Origin: Pseudopithomyces maydicus
Taxonomy: Eukaryota; Ascomycota; Dothideomycetes; Pleosporales; Didymosphaeriaceae
Assembly: GCA_026873275.1 (NCBI GenBank)
Contig: JANTUC010000017.1
Span: 558,001-622,000, forward strand
Direction of reading: 5' to 3'
DNA: 64,000 nt
Both the position numbers and the translations under genes were made by a program. This document shows, piece after piece, positions 1 through 12,168 of this stretch; the stretch's first letter is position 1; the number at the start of each line of letters is the position of its first letter. The notes below the pieces were generated by a model. It did no database searches. It saw nothing but the letters and a program-made list of their open reading frames with translations, and was not told the origin of the DNA.

Positions 1-2
1 AG

Positions 3-497
3 CATGCCAGCATCTACGAACTTTCAGACATGTGGGATCAGATCGAGGAATGTCTAATCAACGGCTATTATGGACGAAACCATCCTTCTGCGATGGAACG
101 TAGCTTGGAGAAAATAGACATACTCCTACAATGCCAGCTCGTTTCGAGCTTATGCTCTTTTAGTTCTGGCAACTCAGGGGAGGATACAGACTCTAGTCTG
201 GGGTCCTCAAGTGAGGACGATGTGCCTCTCTCTCGAAGCATGCCTCCTCGTCGGCGTCGTGGTAGGGGTGATAGGACACGAGGTGGTGGTAGTCTGGGAG
301 CAGCAGAAAGAACAGGAACTGTGGACGATGCAGAAATTGAGGAAGATGCGGAAGACGTTGATTCTGCTTCTATAGTAGCCACCACAGGGGTTGGGGAGAG
401 CCAAGAACAGGGGACGGGACGGGGCGCCAGACCCACACGCGGAAGAGGGCGAGGATATGGCAGAAGAAGAGGAAGATTAGGCCATGGTCGCCGTTAA
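3..497 (+). CDS. 3' end of an unrecognised gene, acidic then RG-rich C-terminus (5' partial)
   Basis: The reading frame is open from the left edge of the window and ends at TAA 495-497; an internal ATG lies at 30, so the true start is probably outside. The first 45 residues look like ordinary folded or helical sequence. The rest is low complexity: a Ser/Glu/Asp-rich stretch, a basic patch (PPRRRRGRGDRTRGGG), an acidic stretch (EIEEDAEDVD) and an RG-rich tail (RPTRGRGRGYGRRRGR). Alternating acidic and RGG-like segments are common in nucleic-acid-associated or nucleolar proteins, but no family is recognised and no function is assigned. Overlapping open frames on the opposite strand are compositional shadows. 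Confidence 0.45.
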   Translation, partial: HASIYELSDMWDQIEECLINGYYGRNHPSAMERSLEKIDILLQCQLVSSLCSFSSGNSGEDTDSSLGSSSEDDVPLSRSMPPRRRRGRGDRTRGGGSLGAAERTGTVDDAEIEEDAEDVDSASIVATTGVGESQEQGTGRGARPTRGRGRGYGRRRGRLGHGRR

Positions 498-1559
498 ATC
501 CTTTGTTGAAAACAACTTGTCACTCCTGGTGGCCGAGGAGTCATCAGAAGGTGTAATCGTCTCAAATTCTGCCCGAGGGTTGCTACACCGACGAGCAAAC
601 CGGATTCGAGGCAACGTCACTAAACTTCTTTACCTGGGTGTTGTCGTTAGGTTGCAGGCAGCCGTTGATAATAATCCATATGCTCGATTTCTCTCAAATA
701 GGTTTTTCACTGCTAACCATCATCGTCTCTGATCCTACTCTGCATCAGCGAACTCATCTCGTTCATCTCACAGCTCTTCTCTGAATGAAGCCTACCACTT
801 TGCCCAATGCACCCTATACTTTCCTTCTTCAGCTTTATTGTTCTTTGCTCTTGTCCATGCACCTATGCATCCAGCCCACGTAAATACGACTGCAAGATTG
901 ATACCAATAAACAAGATGGGGTTTTTAGGACCGGGTCGAATCACTGAGTCCACCATATCGATATGGTTCTAGAAAACAGACACACTGAAAAGCCGCAGAA
1001 GATGCCTCAGAAGGAGTGCCCCTGCCCGGGGAGCAGTGTGTAAGCGGGTTTGGATTAGTCATGACATCACCGTTGCTGCATAGCGAATCATACCCGATTA
1101 GTCATTCTCCGTACGAAAGCAATACCCTGAGTGCAACAGGAGTAGGGTTTAGGTAGGCATCACGAATAAAATCACGGTCAGCAAAGAAACAAATTATGAG
1201 AGTGTGTATTCTTATTGCATGAGACTACTTGCGAGAACCCAGGAAACCAGAGTTGCTCTTATCAAACCCTACACCAGTAGTGTATTGAACTTTACAAGTA
1301 AGCCATCGGGAAAGCAATGAGTATACAAAGAAAGCCCCGTGGCAGACTGCCCGTCTTTAGTAGGAACTGATCGTATGGAGAACCAGTCGCCGGGTTTTGT
1401 AACCAGAAACTGCTCCATGCAGCTTCCCATGAGGAATCTGTAGACCACCAAAGCTACCAACCGGAACAGGTATAACAATTTCAGGACTGCCAAGGGAAGT
1501 TCCCAAAGCAACAAACACCAAGTGCTTACGAAAGAATTCGTATACGAAGTGCACTTCGC
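498..1559. other. intergenic, no gene recognised
   Basis: About 1.06 kb between the RG-rich gene and the convergent AT-hook gene. Short open frames exist but none shows family similarity or credible splice signals. It must hold two 3' untranslated regions. Confidence 0.6.
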
Positions 1560-4399
1560 TCACTTGTCGTTCTTTCCCTTCTTGATAACCGAGACGGTCG
1601 GACCCTTCTTCGGGGCAGGTGTAGGGGCGGTCTTCGCCTTCTTCTTGACAGGAGGTCGATGGATCTTGCCAGCTTCCTTGTCCTTCGCAGGCCTACCCCG
1701 CTTCTTGGGAGAGTCCTCATTCGCGAACGCCTTCTTTGCACCTATACCCTTCTTGACCAGCACCTTGCCCTCCTTCTCATAGTCGCCCTTCGCCTTGATC
1801 ATCTTCGTACCCTTGTCGGCCCGCTCCCTAGGCACCTTCTGAGGCTCGCCAACGAAGCCGTTATCATCGAGATAGTGAATAACGTCCAAAGCGATGTCGC
1901 AGAACTCTTGCGGACCGCGGATGAGCCCGTAGGCTGGCTTCCGCGTTCCCTCTGCGAGACCCACACGCCAGCGGTCCGTGACAGCGAAGAAGATCTCATC
2001 CTTGCTAGCATCCAATGCCGATATGTCCTTGTTCTCGTCGATTCCTGGTGCGACGGAGTCCTTGGTATGAACATCTCCAATCTCATACGCGGTGTAGGCT
2101 TCCAGTACCATGGTTGAAACGGTATGAAAGTTCAGCAGTGCCTGCATTGGCCAAGGATCGGGTTTGGAGAGAGCCTTCTGGGCTGGGATGAACAAATTCT
2201 GAAGGAGATGAATTTCCTGATGAGCATGATCCGGAGTAAGGACGAGAACCTCGCGTGGCATGTTGGGGAGGTTGACGGATACTTTAGGCTCGTCATCTTT
2301 AGAGTTGGTGGGCAGTACTTCTACATGATACTGTGGTAATTTCCAAGAAAACTCGCCCAGTCGGCCGGTCTCGGGTTCCGGGGCAGCTTCGCCTTGAAGT
2401 TTGAGTGATCCACTAGGTGCAGAATTGTCCTGAAGGGACAAGTTGTTTGTCTCCTCACTAGTAGGATTTACGCCGCATTTGCCGGATGGTGCGCGGTCAG
2501 ACATCGTGGAAAGCGGCAGCTCCACCATGAGCCTAGAGGAAGACTCCTGAGCCTGCTTGCTACCCTCATAAACGCCATTGCTGTGTTCATATTTCGCTTG
2601 AACGCCCTTCTCTCCATCGTCCTCACCATGGTACGATGACTGCGAAACTTTGGCTGGCTGACCTCCATACTGGGAATTTCCGTATGGACTTGGGCGGCGA
2701 ATAATCAATGGAAGATTCTCCTCTGAGTCAGAGTCGTCACTCGATTCAGAGGGTGGCTCGTAGCAATCCGACTTTGCACGCACTGTCTCGCTATCGCCCT
2801 CACTGTCGGCATATGAAGACCCCTCTTGCCATTCTGAATCTTCGTCATCATCATCACTCAGTGCATCTGCGACCTTGCGCTTCGTGTGGATTTGGATACG
2901 TTGAGCAGCCTTGCGGGATGACAACTCGGCCATGGAGTACCCGTCTAAGGACTGGCCCAAGTTTTCATCGCGGCGCATAGGCGAAGGATACAGTTGATCA
3001 TCGCGACCATCGTGTATATTCTGTACGAACCCAGGTGCAGGTGGCTGCATCGTGGAAGAGCCGATCATGTTCCTCGAAGCTGGACGCAATGGAAGGGTCG
3101 GTTGAGTTGGGTATTGGGCATACAGATCCGTCCCGGGAAGAAGGTAGGTAGACGCATCAGAATTGCGAGAAGTGGATTCAAGGCCCTGGATATGCTGCTG
3201 AAAAATGTTCTGGCCTTTGAAATCATTCTGTGCTGCTTCACCTAACAAAATGTTAATCGATTGGCCGGAACATGCATTCTTTGAGCAAAGCAATGCTGTT
3301 GAAAATCTTGCGGATGCTTTATCTTACCATGCATTGTATTGCGGAAACGAACTGACTCCTTCCAAATGCTCGGGACATTTGGTGATAGAGCCATCTGCAG
3401 ATGATTCTCTTCAGAGCTCTTGATTGGCAAACCGTAGTCTGTAGTCTCACCAGCACCATAGTCCGCGGCCATGGCGCCCTGAACAAATCCATGATCGGAC
3501 TGGTTGTTCATAGAATTCATCTTCATCCATCCGGAAGACTTTGAGTCGTCTGGGACCTTTGCAACGGGAAATTCGGTGAAGATACCGTCTAGCATCGCAT
3601 CGAGTTCCCCATGCACACGACCATAGGTGGAACTAGTCATAAGAGAAGATGGAGCTATCTCAGAGCCTGACGGGAACGATGTAGGGTGCTTGTCTGCATA
3701 AGACTTGGTGTGGCCACCCAAGGAGGTGTTGTCAGCCGGGTCTTGCAAATCAACTCCATGGTCGCCTCCAAGCTGCATCAGTACATCAGCCTTGACATCT
3801 TGGTGGATCGGCTCGATGTCTTGGCCACGAGACGCAGACGAAGCTTCCTTCTCAGCTTGAATATTCTGCTCGGCTTGAGCTAGCTGGGTGAGGTGGCTTG
3901 CTGCAGCACCTGGGTGGGTAAAACCCTTTGCTTCAGCTGCCGCCGCACCCTCGGGCGTAGACATGTTGGCTGCAGGCTCGGTTGCCTTGCTCTGCAGAAA
4001 ACGCCGAATGTGCTCGTCAGCTTGCTTCAGAATCTCAGCCTCTGATCCGGTGCCCAAAGTCTGATACTTGACCTCAGAAGCGCCGCCCTTGCCAGAATCG
4101 ACTTTGCTCTGCTGGCCGTCGTAGTTGGCCATGTCAACATCGGGTAGGTGGTTAATGTCCGCACGCTCCATGTTGGTGGGCGATGCTGGGTGTGCAGTTG
4201 AGCCTGCGTCTAGAGTGATTGCATGCGTTGACTTGTCTTGGGCAAGCGCTGCCAAATCGTTGGGCATGCAATCAAGATTGTGTGGTGGTGAAGGGTTGTT
4301 GTGGGAGAGAGCACCAGGATCGCCGGAGGTGGGTTGATCAGGTCCGGAGGCAGGTGCGTTGGAGCAGAAAGGCGGGGTACACGTGGCTGGAGCCGACAT
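1560..4399 (-). CDS. orphan nuclear-type protein with an AT-hook, two exons
   Basis: Exon 1 is 4399-3328 and exon 2 is 3241-1560, joined across an 86-nt intron with donor GTAAGA and acceptor TTGTTAG. Phases match (1072 + 1682 nt) and give 917 aa. The first 750 residues are largely disordered: Ser/Pro/Gln-rich, with acidic patches such as SDDDDEDSEW. A more ordered segment in the C-terminal third (about 690-810) contains hydrophobic helices and the string ITDRW-like FAVTDRWRVGLAEG. The tail is Lys-rich with an AT-hook core, KKRGRPAKD, and further basic clusters suggesting nuclear localisation. AT-hooks bind the minor groove of AT-rich DNA, so a chromatin or transcription role is a reasonable inference. 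No family was recognised. Confidence 0.75.
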
Positions 4400-5433
4400 G
4401 TTATGCTGTTAGTCGGGGAAACCGTTGCTAGGGAGGGGTCTTGGTTCAAGTTTATGACCGGTAACGAGACCTAATACGTGGCGCTGAGGTAAGGAGCAAG
4501 AGGGTTAAAAAAGCCAGGGTGCTCTTTAGGTAGATAAAGACTTCGACCTCCTAGAGCAGCAGTTGACGTAGAGTAATATAAAGCTCCTCCTTTAGCAACC
4601 TGCAGATATCTCTTACTCGAAGACGCTTATCGGGCGCCTCTTTGTGTACAGAATGGCCGCACAGTCCAAGTAAACACATGACCAGGGGCGACAAAAAGGC
4701 TCTTGGTTGCCTACCAACGCTTTCGAAGTGATAGATCTTGTCTGAAAACGCTATAGGGCGCCATCGACACGTAGTCCTCGGTTCAACATCCGTGTTGAGA
4801 TGCGGTGTTGACGTGACTAGCATATTCGAAAGGGCGTTGCTGCACTTTGGAAGAAGGGCCTGTGTTTTCCTCTTGAATATTCGAATAGTATAGACACTTG
4901 CTTGTTATGTGGTTGATACTGGCGTGCTATGCTTCGAAATGTTCCTACAGTGCGTGTATAATGTAACTCTTTTGCCGATTGTGAACAGTTTTTCCGAAAC
5001 ATTTATTGGATTTTCTGGAAGCCGTGGTGCACGCTTTGCTATTCACTCTAGGGATGTTTGCAGAAGGATTTTTGAAGTCCTCATATTCATATTTGGCGAA
5101 CGAGTTGGTTATAATTATTGGAAGATTGCCTGGGTATTGGTTACTTGAGAGTCGAGGTCACTATCCACACTATCAGAGTCAAGGTCAGCAAGATTCCTAA
5201 AACGTGCTTTGAGAAGAAGACTTACAGTTTGTCTTCGTATCCCAACACTGTGCATAACCGCCCAGTATATGAAATCCCAGGAGTAGAGAGCGAGGTGACC
5301 GAAAGATTCGTTGAACGCGTGATGGTGATACCACGGCATCCGTCAGGACCCAGACATGACCAGATTCCTGGCCTCAATACCCTTCCTTTATTCCCGGCAG
5401 ATCCATGCACCCAAAAAAAAATCAAACGCTCGC
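4400..5433. other. intergenic, divergent side of AT-hook gene and 3' side of CFD1
   Basis: About 1 kb with only short, unsupported open frames. Contains the promoter of the AT-hook gene and the 3' region of CFD1. No repeats or RNA genes recognised. Confidence 0.55.
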
Positions 5434-6404
5434 TCAGTTCCTACTCCTCACATCCTCCACCAAACCCTTGACAATCCCATCAAAGCTCGGCGCCAAACTG
5501 CAATCCCGATACTTTTCCACCAATAACCCCGCCGTATCCTGCACCTCATCTGCCTCTGTTCTCTCCGCCATCGCCTTTCCATCCACAACCGTACCCTTCG
5601 GGTACCTCGGCCGGACGCCCTCCTCAATCAACTGCACAAACGCTGGATCGATGGGCACACTCCCCAGGAAAGGCACGTTGAACTCTTGCGCCATGACCTG
5701 CCCACCTCCTTTGCTGAAGACGTTACAGCATTCGCTGCAATTCGGGCACACGAATCCAGCCATGTTCTCGATGACACCCAGGACCCGCACCCCTGTCTTC
5801 TTGCAAAAGTTCAGCTCTTTCTTGACGTCCGAGATGGATATCGCCTGGGGCGTGGTAACCACGACCGCACCGGCGAGTTGATTCGGTCGAGCCGAAGCAG
5901 CCGTCTGCTTGAGCAGCGTCTCAAGAAGGGAAATGTGCTCATCCGAAGTACCAGGCGGGGTATCGATCAACAAGAAGTCCAGCTCAGGCCACAGCACGTC
6001 TGTCAGGAACTGGCGCACCATAGCCGTCTTCTTCGGACCACGCCATATCACGGCGTCGCCTCTATTGCTGAGAATAAACCCCAGGCTCATGCAGCTCAGG
6101 GCTCCCACCTGCTGGCTCGCGCCTTCCTGTTCGGCGGCATCTGCACCTCCGTTCGTGTGCGCGCGGAGGGCCTGCGACTGGTGCACGTCTACAGGTATCC
6201 ATCCTCCCGGTGCCTGCCTGACTTTGGCACCCTCGATTCCGAAAAGCGTGGGATACTGGGTCCCGTGAGGTCAATATCCAACACGCCCACCGAGTGTCCT
6301 TGCAAGCTTAACGTAAGCGCGAGCTGTGTTGTGATGCTGCTCTTGCCGACGCCGCCTTTTCCAGACAGCACCAGTATGATGTTTCGTACGTTCTCGAGCG
6401 GCAT
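5434..6404 (-). CDS. CFD1: cytosolic Fe-S cluster assembly factor CFD1 (NUBP2 type), frame interrupted by one base
   Basis: P-loop ATPase of the Mrp/NUBP family. With its partner Nbp35 it forms the cytosolic scaffold on which 4Fe-4S clusters are built for extramitochondrial proteins. The N-terminus has the deviant Walker A motif LSGKGGVGKSS and then DIDLTGPSIPR. Further on come the Walker-B-like LLIDTPPGTSDEH, TTPQAISISDVKKE and the cluster-binding Cys pattern CPNCSECC. The start at 6404 lies just before the Walker motif, as in the family, and no intron is needed. The frame breaks at 6242-6245 (a run of four A on the + strand): upstream reads to a stop at 6189, while family sequence (GIEGAKVRQAPGGW...) continues in the next frame to the stop at 5434. 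One base appears to be missing. Because CFD1 is essential in yeast, a sequence error is more likely than a dead gene. Corrected length is about 323 aa, normal for the family. Confidence 0.9.
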
Positions 6405-6939
6405 CGTGGGGGCGAACGCTGTGACTCGGCGGGGGAAATCGTATGAGGATGGCCGGGCAACCGGAGCGTCGGTGAGTAGATAGTATAAGGAGTCCTAATC
6501 GGCTGTGAGCTCAGCCCAAGTCGCGGTACGAGATAAATGTGGGTGTTCCTAGGAGAGAGGTGCGCGAATGCGAGCGCATGTTGTGGATGATGTTTGCTGG
6601 TGATTTCAAATCGGGGAAAATGTGGCGGCGGCGGCCATCGGAGCTTGTCGGTGGGGTGGGGCTCAGCGCGGTTACCCCTCCATGTAATGGTACGTTACGG
6701 CATCACACCACACTTGCAGCCAGGAAGCAGACAGATGTGTCACGCCAAACAATTGAAAAATATACCGAGAAGAATACATACACCTGCCTCTGCTCGAATT
6801 CCATTACGACCATCATCGCTGAAAATTGGAAAGGCCGTTGAAAGGAAAGTGGATACAATAAGAAGACCAATCTCGCCATCCCCTGGAGCTCCAAAGTCGT
6901 CGTCTTGCCTCAACGCAAGCTCCTCTTGCCAGTCGTTTT
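6405..6939. other. intergenic: CFD1 promoter and SPE2 3' region
   Basis: About 535 bp between the starts of CFD1 and the end of SPE2, both on the minus strand. Only shadow frames are seen; nothing further recognised. Confidence 0.55.
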
Positions 6940-8592
6940 CTAGCAGTGCTCCTCTCCCAGCCGGGGCTTTCCTCCCACCCAGTCATCCCTCTCGTAGTAC
7001 CTGAAGACCAGATCATATCCATCCAAGTCGTGTACAATTCGGTCAACGCGCTTGTAGCCACTGATGGAATCCATGTTCTTGCTCTTCTTGGCAGTCTTTG
7101 CCGCTGCAGCCACATCGTCTGAAGGCTTCGCCTCGAAGAGCGTGACGCTGAAGCGTCCGGGCTTGAAGATACCCACCACGTGATCCACGATGTCCGATGT
7201 CTCGCGACCGGACTGGTGCGCAGGTACGTTGGTCTCGAAGGAAGCGTATGAGCATTGAGGCTCGGGTGTGACGTGCACCGTGAAATAATGCGTGGCATCG
7301 GAGCCCTTCTTCGTGCCGACGGGCGCGCCACCTGGAGCAGGGACGACTCCGTTGGCAGAGAAGCCGCACGGCGTGAAGAGGTATGCATCGATGCGGGCAT
7401 CGGGATACTTGGAGGTAGGATAGACGTCTGCCAGACCGCATGTCTCCGAAACGACAGTGCCAAGCGTATGTCCCTCCGTGGTCAGCTCCTCGGGGAAAGT
7501 AAGCGGATCGTCTTCGTCCGAGTTGAAACCAGAGTGGTCGGAAGAGGTTTGCTCAAAGACATCGAAAGACGAGTCAGCATTGGTGCTGGCATTGAGGATA
7601 GTAGATCCACCAAGGCTCTCAGGGTGCTCCTCGGGGATTGATCCGAGGGCAGAGATGGCATTCTTGCGAGCCTCACGAGCTTTTTGGAGATAACGACCTT
7701 CCGCGACCGCACTCGCGTCCTCGAGATAGAACTGACGGGCATTCTTCTCATCGAGGTCAGTCATGAGAATCTCCAGCGTCTCGTCTTCTTCTTCGTCCGT
7801 CATGGTCTCCGGCAGCAGGCGCTGCGGATAGCTCATGATTTTGGTCTCCGTCTCTGCGATCTCTCGACCAGGACTAGGGGGAGGGGTTAAGGAAGTGTCC
7901 GGACCAGTGATGTACAGGTACCAGTGCTCGCCGTTCATCTTTCCAATCATGTAAGCACTGCCTCCTTGGAAACGTTGATCCAAGTAGGCAACCTCATCAC
8001 GCCAGCTGCGGTGGGGTCCACGCTGCTGGTCTGGATAGAGAAAGTTCTTCCTGCTGTAGAAGACACGGTACGGAGTAGCAGCTGCAGCGACTCCCTTGGT
8101 AGGTTGAGCGGTTACGTGAGGAAAGCCCGCCTCAAGAGCAGCGATCTCTAAAAGGCGAGGAAGACCCCAAAGGAGCGTAGTGGTGCCGCACGTCTTGAGA
8201 ACAACCTTGTGAGGGAAGACGAAGAAGCTGGACTCGGACAGCAGGTATGCATCGACGTGCTCGGATTCGATAACGGAAAGGACCTTGCAGTTGACGAGAT
8301 CAAGCATCTCCTTCCATACATCAGAAGACACGGCCTTCAGACCAAGCGGACCTGCCTGGCCAGGCAGATCAGTTGCAGAACCGCTGAACCATACTTCTAG
8401 GAGCTTCTCGGGACCTGGGAAATGTGTAAGCTAGAACCCTGTTGCATGGTATTCGGAAGGCGTTGTACCTTCGAAAGCATTGGTCGAATCGAGGTCGATG
8501 GTGGCCTCCTTGTTGATGGTCAGATGCGGAGTGCCAATATGCGACGACGGAGACGCAGTGTAGTGCTTGGGGATGTCAACAGTAGCGACCAT
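6940..8592 (-). CDS. SPE2: S-adenosylmethionine decarboxylase proenzyme, two exons
   Basis: Pyruvoyl enzyme that decarboxylates S-adenosylmethionine to provide aminopropyl groups for spermidine and spermine synthesis. Exon 1 is 8592-8469 and exon 2 is 8414-6940; the 54-nt intron has donor GTACAA and acceptor TTTCCCAG, and phases match (124 + 1475 nt) to give 532 aa. The start ATG opens MVATVDIPKHYTASPS; the N-terminal block FEGPEKLLEVWF follows directly across the splice junction. The self-cleavage site is LLSESSFFVF: cleavage between Glu102 and Ser103 would turn the Ser into the pyruvoyl cofactor. The conserved Cys (KTCGTTTLL, Cys117) follows. Fungal enzymes are longer than animal ones because of a Ser/Glu-rich insertion, seen here at about residues 200-340. 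No ATG is visible in the ~170 nt upstream of the start, so no nearby upstream ORF is apparent. Confidence 0.93.
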
Positions 8593-10649
8593 CTCTTTCC
8601 CTCTTGACGTGCGAGCACACGGTTCGACTGATCTCGATGGACAAAGGGGCGGTTGGACCGAAGCTGGCAGGCTTATTGGCGGTGAAGCACAATCTGCCGC
8701 TCAGACAAGCAATGCGGTGCTCGCCTGAGTAGAGAAGGCCCACGGTGGGGGGGTTATCTGTAGAGGCTGGCGGCTGCCAGCAACAATGGTCGGGTGGTGG
8801 GTGGAACGTCCCAAGGGGCGTTAGGGAGGTCGGGCGGAGAGAGGGATGAAGGAGGCTTTGCGCCGGGAAATGGTGTCAGGCGATTGTAGTCCTCGCGCGA
8901 CTAGATTCCGATACCCTGGGGAAGTATCGGGTCCAGCAGACGAGAGGATCTGCTTATTGGGTACAAAAGATGGGCGGTGGCGGGCGGAGAGTAGCGGGTG
9001 TTATCTGGGCCTGGGGAGAGGTCAGTGGTGGGTGGTGGGAGACGTGGTGCGGGGAGGGTCACTTTGCAGGCTTGGAGAGAAAGCGGAGGAGCTCTTGGGG
9101 CATGAAAACTGGTGTTGGTGTGCCGAAAAGCGTGCTGCGGGCTGCTAGAGCCTAGGCAGGGTGGAAGGGCGGCTAGAGTGATCCTGCCAGCTTGAGGACG
9201 GTGGAGCAAGCTCGTGGTCGGGGACAATGGCTGGTGGTGCAGGCTTCAGGCGCAACCTGGGGCGTGGGTCAGATGGTTTATTTGCAGGCGCGCAACGGGC
9301 ACACGGCATGTGAAAACAGGCAAATTGGGAGGCAAGTGGTGTGGAAGAAGCACGTACCGATAGTTTGGGCGACAAGCTGCTGGCCGAGTTGCTATCTCTG
9401 AGCTGGGTGGCAGAGGTTGTAGGTGAGGGGTGACTGATGGTAGCAGCACAATTTTCGCAGTCGGCGCTTTGGGTATTTTGGACGCTGCGTCACACACCGA
9501 TAGTTGGGCCGCCGGCCGCACACGCGACAGCCTAAGCGATCCGCGGCCGCCTCTTCCAAGGCAGTTAGCTGGCGCCCCCACCGCCGGTATACTTACACCA
9601 CCGTACGCGGCGGTACAGTACATCTTGCAGCGACGCTGTTTGCGCGTGCGGTTGCGGTGCTGCCGCTTGGTGTTTCCAGGCTGACCGTGGATGGCGTACG
9701 CAATCACTCCGCGCATGTACATACGCCGGGATCCCCCGTTAACGACCAAAGACAAAGAGCACACGTACATAAATAGCAACACTATGCATGCATACGCCAG
9801 ACAATATACATGTACCCAATAACACTGTTCCTTGCCGATACTTGACCGTCCATCGATCGCGATACCCAGACCCTAGCCACACCATGCTGGTAGCCTTCGA
9901 GAAAATCCACCATTCTCGAGTGCTCTGCCCGTTCTTCCACCGTGCCTCCCATGGCCATCGCACCTGTAAGGAACCAGATGTCCCTGGTGCGTGCGTGTGT
10001 GTTTGCATCCATCCCCCGATCCCACTCCCTCCGTACCTCCTCCTAGACTCCTAGTTATCCTTGGCGCCCCAACCTCCCGTCATCTTATAGTGCCCAATGC
10101 CTTGCAATATAAAGCCACACATATCGTGGGCTTTCGTAACCAAAAGTCTCCTATCGGTATAGTATAACGGTCGGAATGGCAACATCGGTGAATCCCTCGC
10201 AAAGCCCTGGCGTGCCAAACTTGTGGTCAAGACGGAACTGCAATTCATTAGATGCTCTCTTCCGGGAGCTCATGTACTCATATACAACCCCTTGCATGTG
10301 TCCCTGTATCCCAGCGCGCGCTTGTGCTCAAGTGTTGCCCTGCCCACTGCCCTACCGTCTGGATGTCTGCTGCCGATCCTGCCTCTGCTGCTGCCGGGCG
10401 CAGCCGCAACACCGACCACCATGCATATTCATCCTGCACCACTGCAACCAGCCCACCGGCACTACTGCATCGCTGCCGTTCCCGAATACTCTTTCTGCGA
10501 ATCAATCGCCCATTGCACCCCACTAGTACTGCCTCCCGGCGCATATACCAGCTATATGCGCCATAACAACACCGGAATATACCTATAACAGCAATCCACA
10601 CCCATTATCTCCTGTTCACCACCACATTGCCCGAGTGGGAAGGTTCCCA
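8593..10649. other. long intergenic region
   Basis: About 2.06 kb between SPE2 (promoter side) and the 3' end of the epoxide hydrolase relic. GC-rich stretches leave open frames on both strands (for example 9246-9782), but their translations are compositional and match nothing. A small inverted repeat, GCTGGC-GGCT-GCCAGC, sits near 8768-8783. No gene supported. Confidence 0.5.
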
Positions 10650-12168
10650 TTAGCTTGGATTGGCATTGGGACGAGTCCCAAAGATGACTGGCGCCCACAG
10701 GTGAAAGTACTCGCGCATGTCGAGAATCAGCAAGTCGGGTGCTTCCCACGCCGCTATCGAAGCAGGCCTCTGGTGTCGCTTCACCCATGCGATGTTCCAT
10801 ACCGCGCTTCCCCACATGAGCGGCGTTGCTTCGTCGTTGGTGTTGATCGTGCGGCGAGCGCGGAACGAGCTTATGCCTAGAGGCACAGGGCAATGTAGCG
10901 TTGCGGATGGGGATGTTGGGTTGCTGTCCACCTGTGCGCGGCGCAGCCAGCGGAGAGACGCTTCCTGAAAATCAAATACACAAATTAGCAAAGTTGGGTA
11001 TTGCGTGGTCGTATTTCCTGAAAGCATAAATTGCGCTAGGCATGAAGAAAAATAGTAGATGAGGTAGGGGTGGTACGTACCGGCCCGGGAAGCCACTGCA
11101 TCATCGTCCAGTTGAGCACTTCGGTCACAGACCACGAATAATTTTTAAATTCGGCCTCCTCTTCAGGCCCACTGGTAGTCTCGCCGGCCGCTGTGTCTGT
11201 AACAGTCCGAAACGCAGTCTCTACGGATGAGCGGTCTTGGTGTGAGACTTGCTGCTCCAATTCGGCGGGCGAGAGGAAGGGGGAACGCGAACGCGACGTG
11301 ACCGGCTCAAGTGGAGGAGGTGCCTGAGTATGGATCACATCGAGCAAACCAGCTAGAAGTCCGACAGGTGAGTCGCATAGCGAGAAGGCGAGTGTTTGTG
11401 GCCGATGAGAGAAAAGAAGTGAAAGTGCAGGCCCTAGCGGACCTCTGGGGGACTTTTTGCCTTCTTTGATGGATGGAGACATCGGAGCTTGTGATATAGC
11501 ATCATGGATCTCGTGAGGCATATATCCAAAGCTCAGTGAAGCCATACTAGCCTTCGTTATCTTCGCAACTTGGTACTTGAGAAAGGAAACAGGACTCTGC
11601 TGGAACGTTGGCTCTTTAAAGGTAGGGTTGGTCGTATGAACAGCCATGCAGGACTGCGGGTGGTTCATAGCTAGTGTTCGACATATATGAAAACCCCTAA
11701 GCTATGGTTAGTTACCCTGCTTATCGCGCTCGTGTTTTGTGCTTACCATTCAGAGCCATGAGCAACGTAACGGTCATAACCTAGTCTCTTCATGAGCTTG
11801 TGGAACGTCTCGGCAGTCCCTTCCAGCCCGAAATCCTCCATCTGACTGGAGTCACTGAATCCGAATCCGGGTATGCTAGGCGTGACGACATGGAAGGCCT
11901 GTTGTGTGCCATCGCCAAAGCCTGGGGCCGACTGAGGATCCGTAAGCGCTTCAATGATCTTCTGGACCTCTATGAATGAGGAGGGCCAAGAGTGGCAATA
12001 GAGCAGCGGAATCGCATTCTGATGGGATGAGCGCTTGTGCACGAAATGGACACGAAGTGTCTGGACAGCGTCCGGATGGTGTGGAGATGGTATTTTGATG
12101 GTCGTGCGAAACTGAGGCAGTGAGTTGTTGAGGCGGGCTTCCTCCGCGCGCTAGTCGTAGGCCTCTAG
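10650..12168 (-). pseudogene. microsomal-type epoxide hydrolase relic with stop codon and lost catalytic residues
   Basis: Three exons of an alpha/beta-hydrolase epoxide hydrolase can be followed: about 12168-11747, 11696-11081 and 10964-10650. Introns are canonical (GTAAGC...CTTAG and GTACGT...TTTCAG) with matching phases. Family similarity includes EEARLNNSLPQF of the N-terminal domain, LLYCHSWPSSFIE, VTPSIPGFGFSD, WGFHICRTLAMNHPQSC and LLILDMREYF. Signs of decay: TAG at 12153-12151 falls where the family has Trp (YDxRAEEARLN); the nucleophile motif HGGDWG reads HGSEWG (Asp to Glu); the catalytic His motif GGHFAA reads RPASIAA. The N-terminal exon upstream of 12170 could not be identified with confidence. 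A predictor could start at Met 12042, but that model would lack the N-terminal domain and still lack the catalytic residues. An extra intron ending at that TAG is the alternative to a nonsense change. Confidence 0.7.

Noticed and set aside
9246..9782. 178-codon minus-strand frame upstream of SPE2
   Set aside because: It begins with a hydrophobic stretch, then becomes compositional sequence; several alternative frames are open over the same DNA. No splice or family support.
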